Positions 1 through 13,849 of a DNA stretch of 64,000 nucleotides are shown here, piece after piece. The position numbers were made by a program, and so were the translations under genes. Numbering within the stretch: the first letter of the stretch is position 1; each line of letters begins with the position of its first letter. The stretch comes from Cucumis sativus. Taxonomy: Eukaryota; Streptophyta; Magnoliopsida; Cucurbitales; Cucurbitaceae. The notes beneath the pieces are model-generated. The model ran no database searches. It had not been told where the DNA came from and saw only the letters and a program-made list of their open reading frames with translations. The DNA lies in the NCBI RefSeq assembly GCF_000004075.3, contig NC_026656.2, positions 8,804,001 through 8,868,000 on the forward strand. The letters are read 5' to 3'.

Positions 1-161
1 TTTTATGTGTATATTATCACCCATTTCGGTCTTTGTCGATTTGGGTTTATGCTGCATTTCATGTTTGTTACTTGTAGCTCTGCTGCATCCTTTTAAATTT
101 TTATTGTTAAGGAACCATGTGACGATAGTTGTACTGTGTTCTTTGGCCTACTCTGTGGCAG

Positions 162-485
162 GTTGACAATCCACCTGAGAAGAAAGCAGAACCAGAGCCC
201 TCTTTTGAAATTCTGACCAACCCAGCTAGAGTGGTTCCTGCTCAGGAGAAAGTCATCAAATTTTTAGAGGACAGCAGATATGTACCGGTGAAGTTGGCTC
301 CTTCAGGTTTCGTTCTACTGAGAGATTTGCATCCTTCTGAACCTGAGGTCCTCTCTCTAACGGACACACCGTCATCAACAGCATCACCTGCCAGTGGTTC
401 AGCAACCGGGCAGCAAGGTTCAGGATCAGCCATGGCTGTAGACGAGGAGCCTCAACCACCCCAGCCTTTCGAATACACATCGTGA
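162..485 (+). CDS. RPN2: 26S proteasome regulatory subunit RPN2, last exon (gene truncated by window edge)
   Basis: This is the 3' terminal coding exon of the non-ATPase base subunit RPN2 (PSMD1) of the 19S regulatory particle, a large scaffold in cytosol and nucleus. The exon opens after the acceptor ending CAG at 159-161 and reads in phase 0 to the TGA at 483-485, giving 107 residues. The reading includes FEILTNPARVVPAQEKVIKF and YVPVKLAPSGFVLLRDL, the conserved C-terminal part of plant RPN2, followed by a Ser/Thr/Gly-rich tail, then AMAVDEEPQPPQPFEY at the end. The rest of the gene lies to the left of base 1. Nothing looks broken. Apparent upstream codons in the same frame (129-161) are intron. 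The family assignment comes from recall of the conserved C-terminus and is strong; which paralogue (RPN2a or RPN2b) cannot be told. Confidence 0.93.
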   Translation, partial: VDNPPEKKAEPEPSFEILTNPARVVPAQEKVIKFLEDSRYVPVKLAPSGFVLLRDLHPSEPEVLSLTDTPSSTASPASGSATGQQGSGSAMAVDEEPQPPQPFEYTS

Positions 486-1300
486 TCACATCTCAGCTGT
501 TGATTTGTTTTGACTTGGTATCATGTCATCTTTACTAGAAGACATTGCGGAGCAATCTGGGCATAAGTAAAATGCAAGATATTATTTAGAGTTTGGTTAG
601 CTCAAGGTGCTACCGACACCTATGTATTAACTGGATTTCTTTCTTTTCCATGTATCAATGTTTCAGATTCTAGAAAGATGGGATTGGAATTGTGTATGGA
701 AAGCTGAAGCCACTCTATGCTCAAAAAGTGTTTGATGCATTTTGTAGTCGAGACATTATTATCGTTGCCGAGCGTCTCGGTGACTGAAGAGCTCAGTGAT
801 ACTTCTTAGTTCTTTACCACCTGTTTAGTTCTTTTTTCTCCCCCTTCCCCAACTGTTTTCCAAATTAATCCCCTCATTTGGGAGTCAGCTATGCGATTAA
901 AACAAGATGGTGCTATTCCCCTTGCCATTTGAGATATTGATCTGGTTTCTTTGTTAAATCTCACTTTGAATTATGTGATTTACTCGGACTTGATTCCAAG
1001 CTATGATGTTACATTGCAAAAGAATCATATGATTGGCTACCAAGAACACACGTGTATGTATACTAGCATTCTTTAGAGAGACATGTTACATAGGGTGAGT
1101 TTCAAAGCTATATCATTGTAAAAGAGAGAGCTATTGATGTAATATCAAACCAACCAGACAAGGTCAATGTTGATAAGAATTGTGCTACTTTTTGTGGAGA
1201 CGAGGGGGAATAAGACTTCCCAGGTAGTGCAACTTCACATCTCACATTCCTCTAGGATGGAACTCATGTTCATGTACTGATTGCTTATTTATCTTAGTAG
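486..1300 (+). other. 3'UTR and downstream flank of RPN2
   Basis: No ORF of note. The first few hundred bases have more mixed base composition than the flanking intergenic DNA and contain stretches typical of a plant 3'UTR. The polyadenylation point cannot be fixed by eye. Confidence 0.5.
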
Positions 1301-2340
1301 ATTTGATTTTTCAAATTGATTCCTTTTTTTCTTTATTTTTCATTTGCCAAATTTTAAGAAAAAAATATGCATATCATGAACTTAAAGAAATAATACTAAT
1401 ATTTAAGTCACGTTAGCTAATAAGGGGCAATTGAAAAATTAATGTAGTTTTGAAAACAAAATTAGGGAAAATGGGTTATTTTGAAACAAATTAGGGGGTT
1501 TTTTGTTTTTAGTTGGGTGAGATGCACTCTCTATAATATTTTTTTCTTTTTGTTCTCTTTTATTTATTTTACTTATTTTCAAACACATTTTACATTTTTT
1601 TTTCTTTTAATACTTTTTACGGAGAGTTTACAAAACTAATAAAATAATTTATGAGACTAAATCTATAATTAATGTTTAAGAAAAACGTTCTTGAGTTATT
1701 GTTAGTATAGTTTTCCTTACTTTTCAACTTTTATTTATTTATTTGGATAATATATTATTTATTAAATTCAATTTTTTTTATATAAATTTAAAAATCATAT
1801 ACTTTCTTTTTAGATTATAGAAGTGTGTTATCATATTTGAGTTGATTATAACTTATTACCGATTTTAGCCATTAAATCATAAAAGAAATTAATTAATCAA
1901 TATAAACTAAATAACTCAAAATAATAAATATGAAATTTTAAAAATTTAAAATCATATTCTAAACCTTAATTATAATTGATTATTCATTTTAGTCCGGAGT
2001 AGACAATAAAACCCAAAAATCGAACCAATTGTCAAAATCGAATCAAATCGAATCCATTCTTTATACAAAATAAAAAAATATGGTTTGTTGTAGTCTCAAA
2101 TAGTTTAAACGAAATTCTTTTCAATTTGGTTCGATTTCTAATTTGAAAACCACTTTTAAAATCGAGCCATTTTTAATACATAAAATTATATATAAATATA
2201 TAATTTTATTTAAAAGTATTTTTGAAGATTAATAAATTTTACAAGAAATTTACAACCTATAACAAGCTCTATCACTGATCGTTATTCATGTGTCAACATG
2301 ACATGATAGAATAAAAAATAATAATAATAAATGTATATAC
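1301..2340. other. AT-rich intergenic stretch with a possible MITE remnant
   Basis: No coding potential. Around 1995-2180 the sequence has the repeated AATCGAACCAA / TTGGTTCGATT wording, in opposite orientations, that many plant MITE families show. I see no clear terminal repeats or target duplication, so this is only a hint. Confidence 0.35.
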
Positions 2341-2345
2341 TAAAT

Positions 2346-3937
<1,592 letters not shown>

Positions 3938-4700
3938 TTTGTGATTTTGATCTCAGATACAGGAATTGAGTTGCAGTTGAATTTCGTTTTCCAATTTTGA
4001 TAACGTTTAAACTCTATTTTAGTAGACCATGATGCATCTCTGTATGCTTCTAGAATTCTTCAGTTTAGCCAAGTTTTTAATATTTTTTTGTTATGCATGT
4101 TCAGTAGATTCACGATGCCCGTTTAATCCAAGCAAAAATGTTTTTATTCCTTTGCTATGCATACGGTTGTGTCTAAACTCTGCAGTTAATTCTCATGGAT
4201 TGGCTTGAAAAATTAATCATTTTCGTTTCCAAACCTTCATAAGATGGATTCTTATTTGGCGTTCTACTACTTTGCATTCTTTCGAACATTTTGCTTTTAT
4301 TTCCTTGTTCTCTAATTTGTTTTTAATTTCTTGTTCTCTAAATCAAATCGTAAGTATGGGGATGTCTTCAGTTCATATGCAATGGCTCGACCTTGAGGTC
4401 AAGATATTTGATAATGCATAATTAAGGCATAAGCTAGGGTATAGAACATTGTGTTGCAATAGGATCTTATTGGTTGAGGATTGACTTAGCTGGCATTGCT
4501 AACTACAATATAGAAGTGATCGAGTATCTTCCTGAACTCGTAATTGTCTTGCTCACAATAGAATGTACCATGAAGTTGTTTGAGAAAGTAAGCATACTCA
4601 AATCATGTACAAGGGAAATTCCTTCCTCAGTAAAAAGATATTAAGGAGAGATCTAAGGAGATCTCGTTGATAAGATTACTCTGAGAGCAAATATTGTTTA
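3938..4700 (+). other. RPL13A 3'UTR and downstream spacer
   Basis: The first 150-300 bases are the likely 3'UTR. After about 4370 the sequence is more GC-balanced and may be part of the degenerate LINE beginning at 4716, but I could not read a protein from it in any frame. Confidence 0.4.
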
Positions 4701-4715
4701 AACCTTTTCAAATTG

Positions 4716-5343
4716 TCATAGCTTCAAGAATTCAAATCTCATAGGATCTGAAAAAGGGGCAACCCCGTTGATATATATAGTTGGGACCGAAACAGTTTGA
4801 TACCTCTTACCATCTAGGCTAGAGTAGGAATCATACTTATCATTAATATATTTTTCAATCAACATGCTAATTTTACTATAATCGATTAGAAAATTTTGGA
4901 ATATCAACATGTTCATAGCCTCCCAAATTTGCCTTGCAATAACTACAATTTATCGATCTCCAAGGCAGAACCTGGCTCAATGATCCACATCATCCCAACT
5001 CAATTTGTCATCGCAAAGCACATCCACATCAGATTCACAAAACTGTGGTCAAACGTCCTAACAAATTGCTTTGGAAGAGGACGATCGGAGGTAGGGGCAT
5101 CATTAAAATACTTCCAAGTTTTTAGATCAAGATAATAAGCACTTTTAACAAACAATACTCTCATACTCGCTTCTGAACCATTATCAACAATATCAATTGA
5201 TTAAAGTTAGGCTTGATAAAATCTTCATTATGCCAACTAGGTTCAGCTACTGCTATCCCTTCTTGAATAGTTGTTTGCCCCCAAAGGATGGTTCTCCATC
5301 TATAATTGTGATAAAAAGAATTAAAGAAATTGACAAAATGCAC
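4716..5343 (-). mobile_element. Decayed plant LINE (L1-type) fragment, C-terminal ORF2 region
   Basis: Read on the minus strand from 5343 downwards, broken frames give NYRWRTILWGQTTIQEG, then FVKSAYYLDLKTWKYFND, then IVVIARQIWEAMNMLIFQN. These three pieces resemble, in the correct order, the segment just after the reverse transcriptase, the zf-RVT domain (usual core: F-S-V-K-S-A-Y) and the linker before the RNase H domain of plant non-LTR retrotransposons. Several stops and frame changes show it is dead. No poly(A) tail or target duplication was identified. The call rests on motif order recalled from the family; no search was run. Confidence 0.55.
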
Positions 5344-6430
5344 GTTTAATCTTTGAGATTTATTAGTGATGTCTATTTAGTTCTTAAAGTTTTAAAATAA
5401 ACACTTTAGACTTCAAAGTTTGAGAAATAATTCTAGATGGTCCTTAAAGTTACATATGACTAACGGCAAAATGATAGGACGATAAGTCTGTTGTTGATTT
5501 GGCCAAAAAAATTTATAAGATTATTTTCTTATGATGCAGTAACCTCTCTTTAATTTTATCCTATTCTCCCCTCCTCTTTTTCAACCTTCCATCATGATAT
5601 TGTACCCATTTTTTTGTGTATTTCTAGAATTAACGAGAACAATTTTCAAGCTCTCCTAACCCAAAGTCACTCATTGCCAACCTTCTAACTCTTGGCAACA
5701 AATCCCCACAAATCTCTAGCTAATCGTGCCAGCAAGAGTTTTCTACCAGCCAAAAAGTGGTAGCTAGAGTTGGTTTACAAAATACAAAAACTAATTTATC
5801 TCTATTTATTTGCTTCTATATTTCTTTTTCCAAATCTAAATCGTTTATTTACTTTTCAAATCTCAAGCTCTCAATTTTTAAAAAAGAAAATTTCATATTT
5901 TTAGCCGCTTTCTTTGTCACCCTCGAATTTTGAAATTTTTACTTATTTTCGTAGTAAATTCCTCCATTTTCTCCATCTAGATCCAAGCCTTTTTTGGTTT
6001 TGCATGTATTAAAACTCTAACAAGTTTCATTCAAGAAAACCTAACTAACCCAATTAAATCTTTCTATTTGTAGTGTGCTGTAATATTTCCTTTCAATTTG
6101 CAAATATATTGTGAGAAAAAAATGAAAGCCAGGGAAGCGAAGCTTGATGAAAGAAAAATAAAAAGTTCTCAATAAAGAAGAAAACGGGCTAAAGAAAATG
6201 AGAAAGAAGAAGAAAGAAAACCAATATTTAATCACATCATAATAAAATAATACTATAATATATTTTTTTGTCGAGACTAATCATATTTAATGGTTACATC
6301 ATTTTTTCGTTAGCTAACTATCATTTACAATTATTTTTCAAACTTCAAAACTTAAAATATTCATTAAAATTTCAATAAATTGGCATCAACCTCAAACACT
6401 AAAAGTGCATCTTAGAGTTAAAGAAAACAT
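5343..6430. mobile_element. Non-autonomous DNA transposon with long imperfect inverted ends
   Basis: The reverse complement of about 6270-6400 matches 5385-5490 along its length. Shared words include ACTTCAAAGTTTGAGAAATA on the left against TTTTGAAGTTTGAAAAATAA from the right, and CTAACGGCAAAATGAT against CTAACGAAAAAATGAT. The inverted ends span 100 bases or more, separated by about 0.8 kb of non-coding DNA. The long, sloppy inverted repeats suggest a Mutator-type MITE. Exact ends and target duplication are not resolved. The left end touches the LINE fragment. Confidence 0.55.
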
Positions 6431-8060
6431 CATATTTCAAATGTTAAACATTCAATTTTAAAAATAAGAAAATGCTTCTCCTTACTTAGTCCTTACCACG
6501 TGACCAACCCTCCACACATTAAATATGACTTTACCTATTTCTTCACCCTTTTCATCTAACACTTTTCATTTCATCCGTTTTTCTTTTCTTTTCTTTAAAT
6601 GAATAAGTTATTAACAATAAAATCAAAAATTAAATAACACACAACTCCACTCTAACTCTTACGTTTTCATTTTCTATGCTTCCTCAAATCTCATTCCATA
6701 CATAAATCAATTAGCTCCTCATCATTCTAACTATTTCTTCAACACTTCTATGTATTTAATATTACTATTTCCATATATCAATCATATATTCTTTATCCAA
6801 AACTCTAAAATTAATACTATTAGATTTAACATAATCTCACTTTTAACACCCACACAATTTATATTCTCAATTACATTCTCCCCCTACAACAATATGAGAT
6901 GTCACTAATTAATCAAACGATTTTTTTTTATTCTTATTATTTCTTTATGGAATTTTTTAGATGCCATTAACTTTTTGGAAGTTTTCTTGGCCGATTTTTT
7001 ACCTTCCCAAACTTAAACATATTACAAACGTAATCCTATGGATTTTTTTTGTTTTTTTTGCTATATATGCTTAATTACTTTACTTTCTATTACAATAATT
7101 ATGGATATGGAAATTCCAACGGCATACAAACAGCTAACCTCATTTGAATAGCTATTATACGATATGTTCAATGTATGTATACTTTTTTTTTTCTAACATA
7201 ACATTACAATTTTGTAGGATAGCTAAGATTTTGCTAATTAATTAAGGTTGTTCGCATCAAATAGTTTACATAATATATTTGATTCGAACATCCGATGTTG
7301 GATTTTTATTTTTAAATTTGTTCAACTCTTGAAAAAAAGATTAAATAATATTTAAAAGTAAATAAATGATTATCAACTTTCTACATGTCTATTTTTTTTA
7401 TTATTATTATTTATGGGAAATATTACGCATGTCTTAATATCTTTTTAAGTTATTTCAATTTTATTTTGTCACAAATTAGATTGAACCAAACCTTTAGGTT
7501 CATGTAGGTTATAAACATATATTCCATTAAACCTCATATACTAAAAACATATTTGTTCAAAAATATTTAATTTTAAATACGCACTTACTTTACATTCATA
7601 AATTTAATTTAATGATAAAAGTAATATAGTTATTTAAATCTTTCAATAGATTATTAACCCAAAATATGACTTAAAGTGGCCAAAATTTAGTAGTAACTAA
7701 GATGTATTTCTTTTTTGAATGTTCAATGTTCAATTACTTTATTTTTACTTAAAAAAATGTGTACAACTCAACAATAATTAACCCCTAACTTAAGTCGGAA
7801 TTCTAAACTCAATTTCAAAATCCAAATACAAATGGAAACACTCACCATAAATCATATCTCATGTGTATGATTTTAAAAAAAATGGCATAAAATCAATCTA
7901 AATAAATTGAATCGCTCCCTATATTAATTATTAAATTTTATTCCATATTCATGAAGAAGAAAAAAAATCCCTTGACCTTCCCACTTTACCAATGGCATTA
8001 AAGATAAGAAAAGAAAAAAAAGAAAAATCCATCACATATAATTTAATTTCCATAAAAACA
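6431..8060. other. AT-rich intergenic region upstream of the pectinesterase gene
   Basis: No ORF, RNA gene or clear repeat. Contains many poly-A/T runs. Distal promoter elements of the pectinesterase may lie here, but I can support none. Confidence 0.5.
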
Positions 8061-8064
8061 AACC

Positions 8065-8075
8065 CTATATATACA
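8065..8075 (+). promoter_or_regulatory. TATA box of the pectinesterase gene
   Basis: CTATATATACA, about 70-80 bases before the ATG at 8145. This puts the start of transcription near 8095-8105, with a short leader. Confidence 0.55.
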
Positions 8076-8144
8076 CAAAACAGTGGTTACACTTCATCGT
8101 TCATCTTCTTCAATTGATTCAAAAATCTCAAAGAAATTAAAAAA

Positions 8145-11100
8145 ATGTGGATTATTATTCGTGGGATTATTCTTGTTTTGATGATGATGATATTTGTAAG
8201 AGGGAATGAAGGTGAACCTTATAGAAGAGTAGGAAGTAAGAAATTTGCATGGAAGACTTTAATTGTTGACAAGAAAGGCCATGGAAATTTCTCTACTATT
8301 CAAGCTGCCATTGATTCTGTTCCTTCTAATAATCGATTTTGGGTCTCCATTCATATTCGACCTGGTCTTTACAGGTATTTTTTTTTTCTAATTTTGAATT
8401 CTTATTTAATATAGTTTTGATTTTTACTAAGAGTGCTTTTTTTATTCAAATATTTGAAACAAAGAATATATTAAGTGGGTCTGATTTTAGTTGGTTTAGG
8501 TTTTTGTTAGTGCATCACTAGTTTGATATTTTGAGGGGTTTGTTATTATGATTACTTTGGATTGATGGGTTGGTTCATCTTCAATTAAGTTGGTAGAGCA
8601 AGTGATTTGATTTTCATTATAATTATTTTTTAATAACTAGATTATAAAATGTCAATTAGGTTTCATTTCTTAAGTAAAAAAGATTGAGGCTATTGATTTT
8701 TTTGAAAATACAGATTATAAATACTCTTACGCTTTCTTTGTTTTGTTATATGATGATCTCACTTTTTGGAACTATTTTCAAAATCTAAGCTAAATTATTG
8801 AAAACTGAGGGTGTTTTTGCTTTTGAAATTTGGTTTATTTAAAATTCAATGTGTGAAAATCAAATCTGTTTTAATAAACAGTAAGAAACCCAGTGCAATT
8901 TCCAAATGTGTGTGTGTGTATATATATATATAATTAACTATTTGGTTTCTAAAATTTGCTTTCTCCATCCAAGTTTTTGGAAATTTTGTTTAGTTTTCAA
9001 AATTTTCGCTTTGATTTCAGAAACAGAATATTACATGTTTTGTATAGGCTAAAATTTTAAAGATACATATATAAAACAAAATAGTCAATTAAACAGTGAT
9101 TATATATTTGCATCTATTTTCGATTATTTCCTAAAATAAATTAAGGAAATCTACTGTAATCAATGACAATTATTCTGTTAAAAATTAATATACGATGGAG
9201 GTTGATTTTGCTATATTTCCCTAATTTGTTTTTGTATACAGAGAGAAGGTGAAGATTCCATATGATAAACCATATATAATTTTGAAAGGACATAGAAAAA
9301 GAAGAACAAAGGTTGTTTGGGACGATCATCTCACTGTTGCTCAAAGCCCTACTTTCACTTCTTCAGCTGATAATATTGTCGTCAAATCCATCTCTTTTGT
9401 GGTGAGTAAAGTTTTTAAATTATATAAACTCAAAAGATAAACAAAACTTGATTATAGAAACCCAAATTGTTTGTTACTAGAATTCCTATAATTATCCATG
9501 GAAAAATGGAAATCCAAGAGTCCCAGCAGTGGCAGCAATGATCACAGGCGACAAGTCGTCTTTCTATAGATGTGGTTTCTATGGAGTTCAAGACACATTG
9601 TGGGATAATCAAGGACGACATTACTATCATCGTTGCACCATTCAAGGAGCTGTCGACTTTATTTTTGGAGCTGCTCAGTCCATTTTTCAGGTTTTTTTTC
9701 TTTTCATCCCTACCAATTTGAGTCCTACTTCTTAGTTATTTTAACATTTGTCAAATACTAAAATGAAATACTCCAAACATCAAATTGTTATCTTTTGAAA
9801 CTTAAAGATTTAAATGTTATTTTTTCTTTATTTATTTATAAATACAAAGTCAAAATGATTTGATAGACAAGATTGTGATGTTATCAAGTCTTGCTTTAAT
9901 TTTAATTAACCATTGAAATTGTTAAGTTAGGTTGGACTCAGTTATCAAAAAATAGTTTTGATGTTGATCATTTTGCTACAACTTCCTCTCTTTAATCTAG
10001 TTACACCTTTCAATAGACCTCTTAAATGATTTAACTTTTAAAGCACCAAAAAAAATAGAGTCGTTAAATACTCCGTATTTCAATATATATAATAACAAAA
10101 TGGAAAGAGAAGTGTTACAAAAACAAAGTATTTAAGCTAAAGGACTAATGAATACTCAATAATATTATTATGGTAAGGGCTAGTAAGATTCTCACCCTAA
10201 TGTTTTATTATAAATGTAAAAATGTTGGGGTGATATATATACTATTAGGGATGTTCAATATCAGTGGTTGGAGAAGCACTTCTTCCATACGGGTCTACAA
10301 GCTTCATAACAGCACAAGGAAGAACAAATCCAAATGATGCAAATGGTTTTGTATTCAAAGAATGCAATGTGTTTGGGAGTGGGTCAGCATACTTAGGAAG
10401 GCCATGGAGGGCTTATTCAAGAGTTATCTTTCACAACTCTAACTTCTCCAACATCATAAACCCTAATGGTTGGGATCCTTGGCAGTTTGTTGGTTATGAG
10501 TAAGATTCATATATATCCTTTCTTTTTATTATATATCTCTTTTCAACTTTCTTCTTCTCTTCTCCATTGTTTTAAAGGTATTTGCATTCTATTGAAACTT
10601 ACAATATTGTTCTTTTTAATGCATTTTGTTAGAATAATATTCTAATTTAGATACAATATATAAAGTTTTCAACTTCAATAGTATTTTTTAATGAATTTCT
10701 TTTTACTAATTTATTATATTGTTTCATAATTTGAAGATGGGTATATTGTAGGATATGAATAGATTGATTGGGATTTTGGGGTTGGAAATGTGGTTTTAGG
10801 AGTTGGTAAGCACTTAGGCTTTTATCTATGAAAAGAAATGGGTCTTTTTGTTTCTTTCTTGGCTTTTTGGAGTTGGGATTCCAAATTTCAATCATGGTTT
10901 TTTTTTTCCTTTTCCTTTTTCAACTTTTGGCTCATCCTAACTATAAAAATGAATATAATTATATTGGTGACTCATGCAATAATAAATTTTTTGGCTTATC
11001 CTATAATATATGTATCATCTATCTTTTAAAACTAAATAAATATTTTACATGTAGAAAAAGAAATTTAAGAACAAAGGAATAGAAGTTGTTGAATCTAAGT

Positions 11101-11310
11101 TTAGGTTTGTTTACTTTATACTAAATATTTTCATTTTCACAATTCAGGAACCATTTGACATACGTAGAAAACGATTGTTATGGACCAGGTTCTGACATCT
11201 CAGGTCGTGTATCATGGGAAAAGAAGCTAAGTTGGAAAGAAATAAAAAAACTAATCAGTATGAATTTTATCGACGATGAAGGTTGGATCCAAGACCAACC
11301 TTGGTTATAA
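8145..11310 (+). CDS. Pectinesterase (pectin methylesterase), PME29-like, without PMEI pro-domain
   Basis: Removes methyl esters from homogalacturonan in the cell wall, leaving acidic pectin and methanol. Five exons: 8145-8374, 9242-9401, 9481-9690, 10249-10499, 11148-11310; together 1014 bases, 337 residues. The N-terminus (MWIIIRGIILVLMMMIFVRG) is a signal peptide. Mature signatures follow in order: GNFSTIQAAIDSVP, IRPGLYREKV, FYGVQDTLW (catalytic Asp and Gln), VDFIFG (second catalytic Asp), ITAQGR, and YLGRPWRAYS (catalytic Arg). The Gln of the usual QAVA motif is replaced (VPAVAAM), as in the PME29-type subgroup. No PMEI domain precedes the enzyme, so it is a short (group 1) PME. The stop lies inside the target duplication of a SINE. 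All splice sites are GT-AG. It appears intact; family certain, paralogue name less so. Confidence 0.93.
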
Positions 11311-11422
11311 TTTTTTTTTTTTTTTTTTTGAAAAGGTACTGTAATACAGTTAGGGGTGATGTATTTGAACCCGAAACCTCTTGTTCTCAGTACATACATG
11401 TATTAACTAAACTCATGTTGGT
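11311..11422 (-). mobile_element. tRNA-derived SINE inserted directly after the pectinesterase stop codon
   Basis: On the minus strand it runs ACCAACATGAGTTTAGTTAA (A-box-like), then a B box GGGTTCAAAT about 30 bases on, then a short body and a poly(A) tail that reads as 19 T on the plus strand (11311-11329). It is flanked by the direct repeat TTGGTTATAATTTTTT at 11301-11316 and 11423-11438, a 16-base target-site duplication (its T end merges with the tail). No tRNA gene function is expected. Confidence 0.85.
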
Positions 11423-11438
11423 TTGGTTATAATTTTTT
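11423..11438 (+). repeat. Right copy of the SINE target-site duplication
   Basis: TTGGTTATAATTTTTT matches 11301-11316 exactly. The left copy contains the last Leu codon and the TAA stop of the pectinesterase, so the right copy is a second, unused remnant of that gene end. Confidence 0.85.
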
Positions 11439-13849
11439 ATAACACATTCCAACACCTTTTAATTTTATTTTTGTTAAGTTTATTATTTTATTTGATCAAA
11501 AAAATTACATTTTTAAAATTGTAAAAATAACAAATTTAAAAGCAGATTACCATGATCACTACTGTGTTTGTCAAATTTACAATATGCAAAATAGATTTAT
11601 TATGAGCAGTTTTTTTCTTTTTTTTCTTTTTTCTTTTTTTTTTGTCAATTTCTCAAATTTTAAGTTTCAAATTAGAAGTCAATTTTTCTTATATATATAT
11701 TTTTTATAGAATCATATTCAATTAAATGTTTGAATAGTTTACACAAATCATTACCAATAATGAAAATTTAAATCCAATTTAGAAGAGTCAATTCTTTTCT
11801 CTTACATTTTTTTATTTATAAAATCACATTCAACTAAATGTTTGAATAGTTTACATAAAATTTATAATAAGATAAATATGAGGTGGTATATGTTTTCAAC
11901 CTTTTACTTCTAAACATATTTTTTTAAAAAAAAATTAATTAATTCATGAAATTGTTCCAAAAAGAAAAGTGAAAATTACACATTTTGTAAGTTGTATTCT
12001 AGCTAATGCAATTACCAATATATCCCCTTCTATACTTTAACTTTAATCAATGAAATGATTCTTAAATCCTAAATTAAATATTGTTTCTTTTAACAAACTA
12101 GTCTGCCTTATAAAAAATGCAATAAAATAAAAAACTTTAACACATACATAATTGGTATTCATATTATATTATAATTAAAATATAAACTAATGGCTTATAG
12201 AAAACCAACTCCACATATATAAAAAAAGTAATATTAATTATTTTTTAGACTTGGTCTAACATTGTAGATTAAAATTTTGGCAACAAAATCAATTCTTAGT
12301 CAAATTATTTTTATTTATTGTCAACATTGAGTAATAAACAATTTCATTAAAAAGATTTTATTGCATATCTGCTTTTCTTTTTTACATAATATTTAAAATG
12401 TTGTTTCATCTCTTATTTTTAGTTGGTGTCCTATATGATTTATTTATTTTGAGATGTGAAACTTTTATCTCTTTTCTTCAAAGAGTTCTCTGACTTTTAT
12501 ACAACAAATAACTTTATATATAAAATGAATGAATTGTATGGTCATTTTGCTATTTTATTAACCAAGTTAATTGAATTCAAAAAAAATTTAAAAAAATAAT
12601 TATCTTTTTCTAAAAAGAATAAAATTTTATTTGTCTGTCTTTTCTATGAACAACGTCAATTTTATCTTTCAATTTTAAAATTCATTAAAAAAAAAAATTG
12701 AAGTGCATACGTAAAATCATTTACAACAATGTATATAAATTGATTTGTCAAATTCATTTGAAAAAAAAATGTATATAACATTATACATGAAGCTCTATAA
12801 TATTTGAAACTTATCGGAAATCGAACCATAAATAAAGATTATGAGGAAATGAAGAGCTTTGTATTAACTGTCTAGAAATGATGAACAATAAATAAAAGAA
12901 ATTAACAAAAACATATTTAACATTATATCTTCCCGAATTTGTACTTTAATATGTTCCTTTATTCATATTTGAATTGGTTATGATTATGATAAATGTCATC
13001 AAAGGCCTAACTCTATGTTTTTCCCTCAAGACAAAGCCATACTAAACATTTTTGGAATTTGAATATTCATCCTCAAACGTCTGAAATCGATTTTGGTTCA
13101 GTTGATCAAATTTCACCTTTTTTCATCAAGTTGGGTAGCAACTTTTTTGAATTATTCAAACCCAGAATGCAGAATTCAGTTGGATTTGGTTTTTTGGATT
13201 TTGAACGTTGAAATTGAAATGTCATCTACAAAACGTCAGCCATTTTGTACGATTTCCTAATTCTCTCTCTTTCCAGCCGTCAGTTGTTGTTGAAGACTGA
13301 TCTGGGATACTCTCAGTACATTTGTATTTTGATTCTCAGCATGTGCTTTGATATGAACGCGTAATGTATGAATATCTCGATGCTCTGATGAAGGTAGCGA
13401 TTGAAATTTGTTTGCTTTCTGCAAGTTAACAAAAGAATTGGGTTTGAACTTCAACGTGTAGGAGGGAACAAATTCTGACATTATTGATCTTGCACTCCAC
13501 GTGTTTGATAAAAAGGGGAGAACATCGTATTAATTGCCATTGTTTACTATCAATTATGGAATTCTTTGCGTTTTTACTGCAATGATTAGATTAGAGATTG
13601 GAAAATGCTATTGGTCTAAGGCGGTTGACATGCAGCAAGAATACATGTGACTACTAACTTGTTACCCAGAATGAAACATCCGAAAACCATACTTCTCTGT
13701 TATATTACACAATATCAACAAAAACTATGTATAGAGATCAAAAGGGAAAAAGAAAGAAGAACGAAGCCTAGAGAAAAAGAGGGACTCTTAACCATCAAAA
13801 TGACAATACTCATCTTTTGTGCCTTAATTGTTGGAGTCACTTTGGTTTT
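11439..13849. other. AT-rich intergenic region between two convergent genes
   Basis: Up to about 13000 it is poly-A/T-rich with no coding potential. From about 13010 to 13640 the base composition becomes gene-like. This may be an extended 3'UTR of the minus-strand kinase gene or an unknown transcript; a 74-codon reading on the minus strand there (13257-13481) has no recognisable motif. Confidence 0.45.

Noticed and set aside
4716..4916. 66-codon minus-strand ORF as a small gene
   Set aside because: It continues a broken LINE reading (IWEAMNMLIF) and is part of that fragment.
11311..11422. Functional tRNA gene on the minus strand
   Set aside because: Only A- and B-box-like parts; no cloverleaf, and a poly(A) tail with target duplication shows a SINE.
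13257..13481. 74-codon minus-strand ORF as a small gene
   Set aside because: No known motif, no signal peptide; more likely downstream untranslated sequence of the kinase gene.
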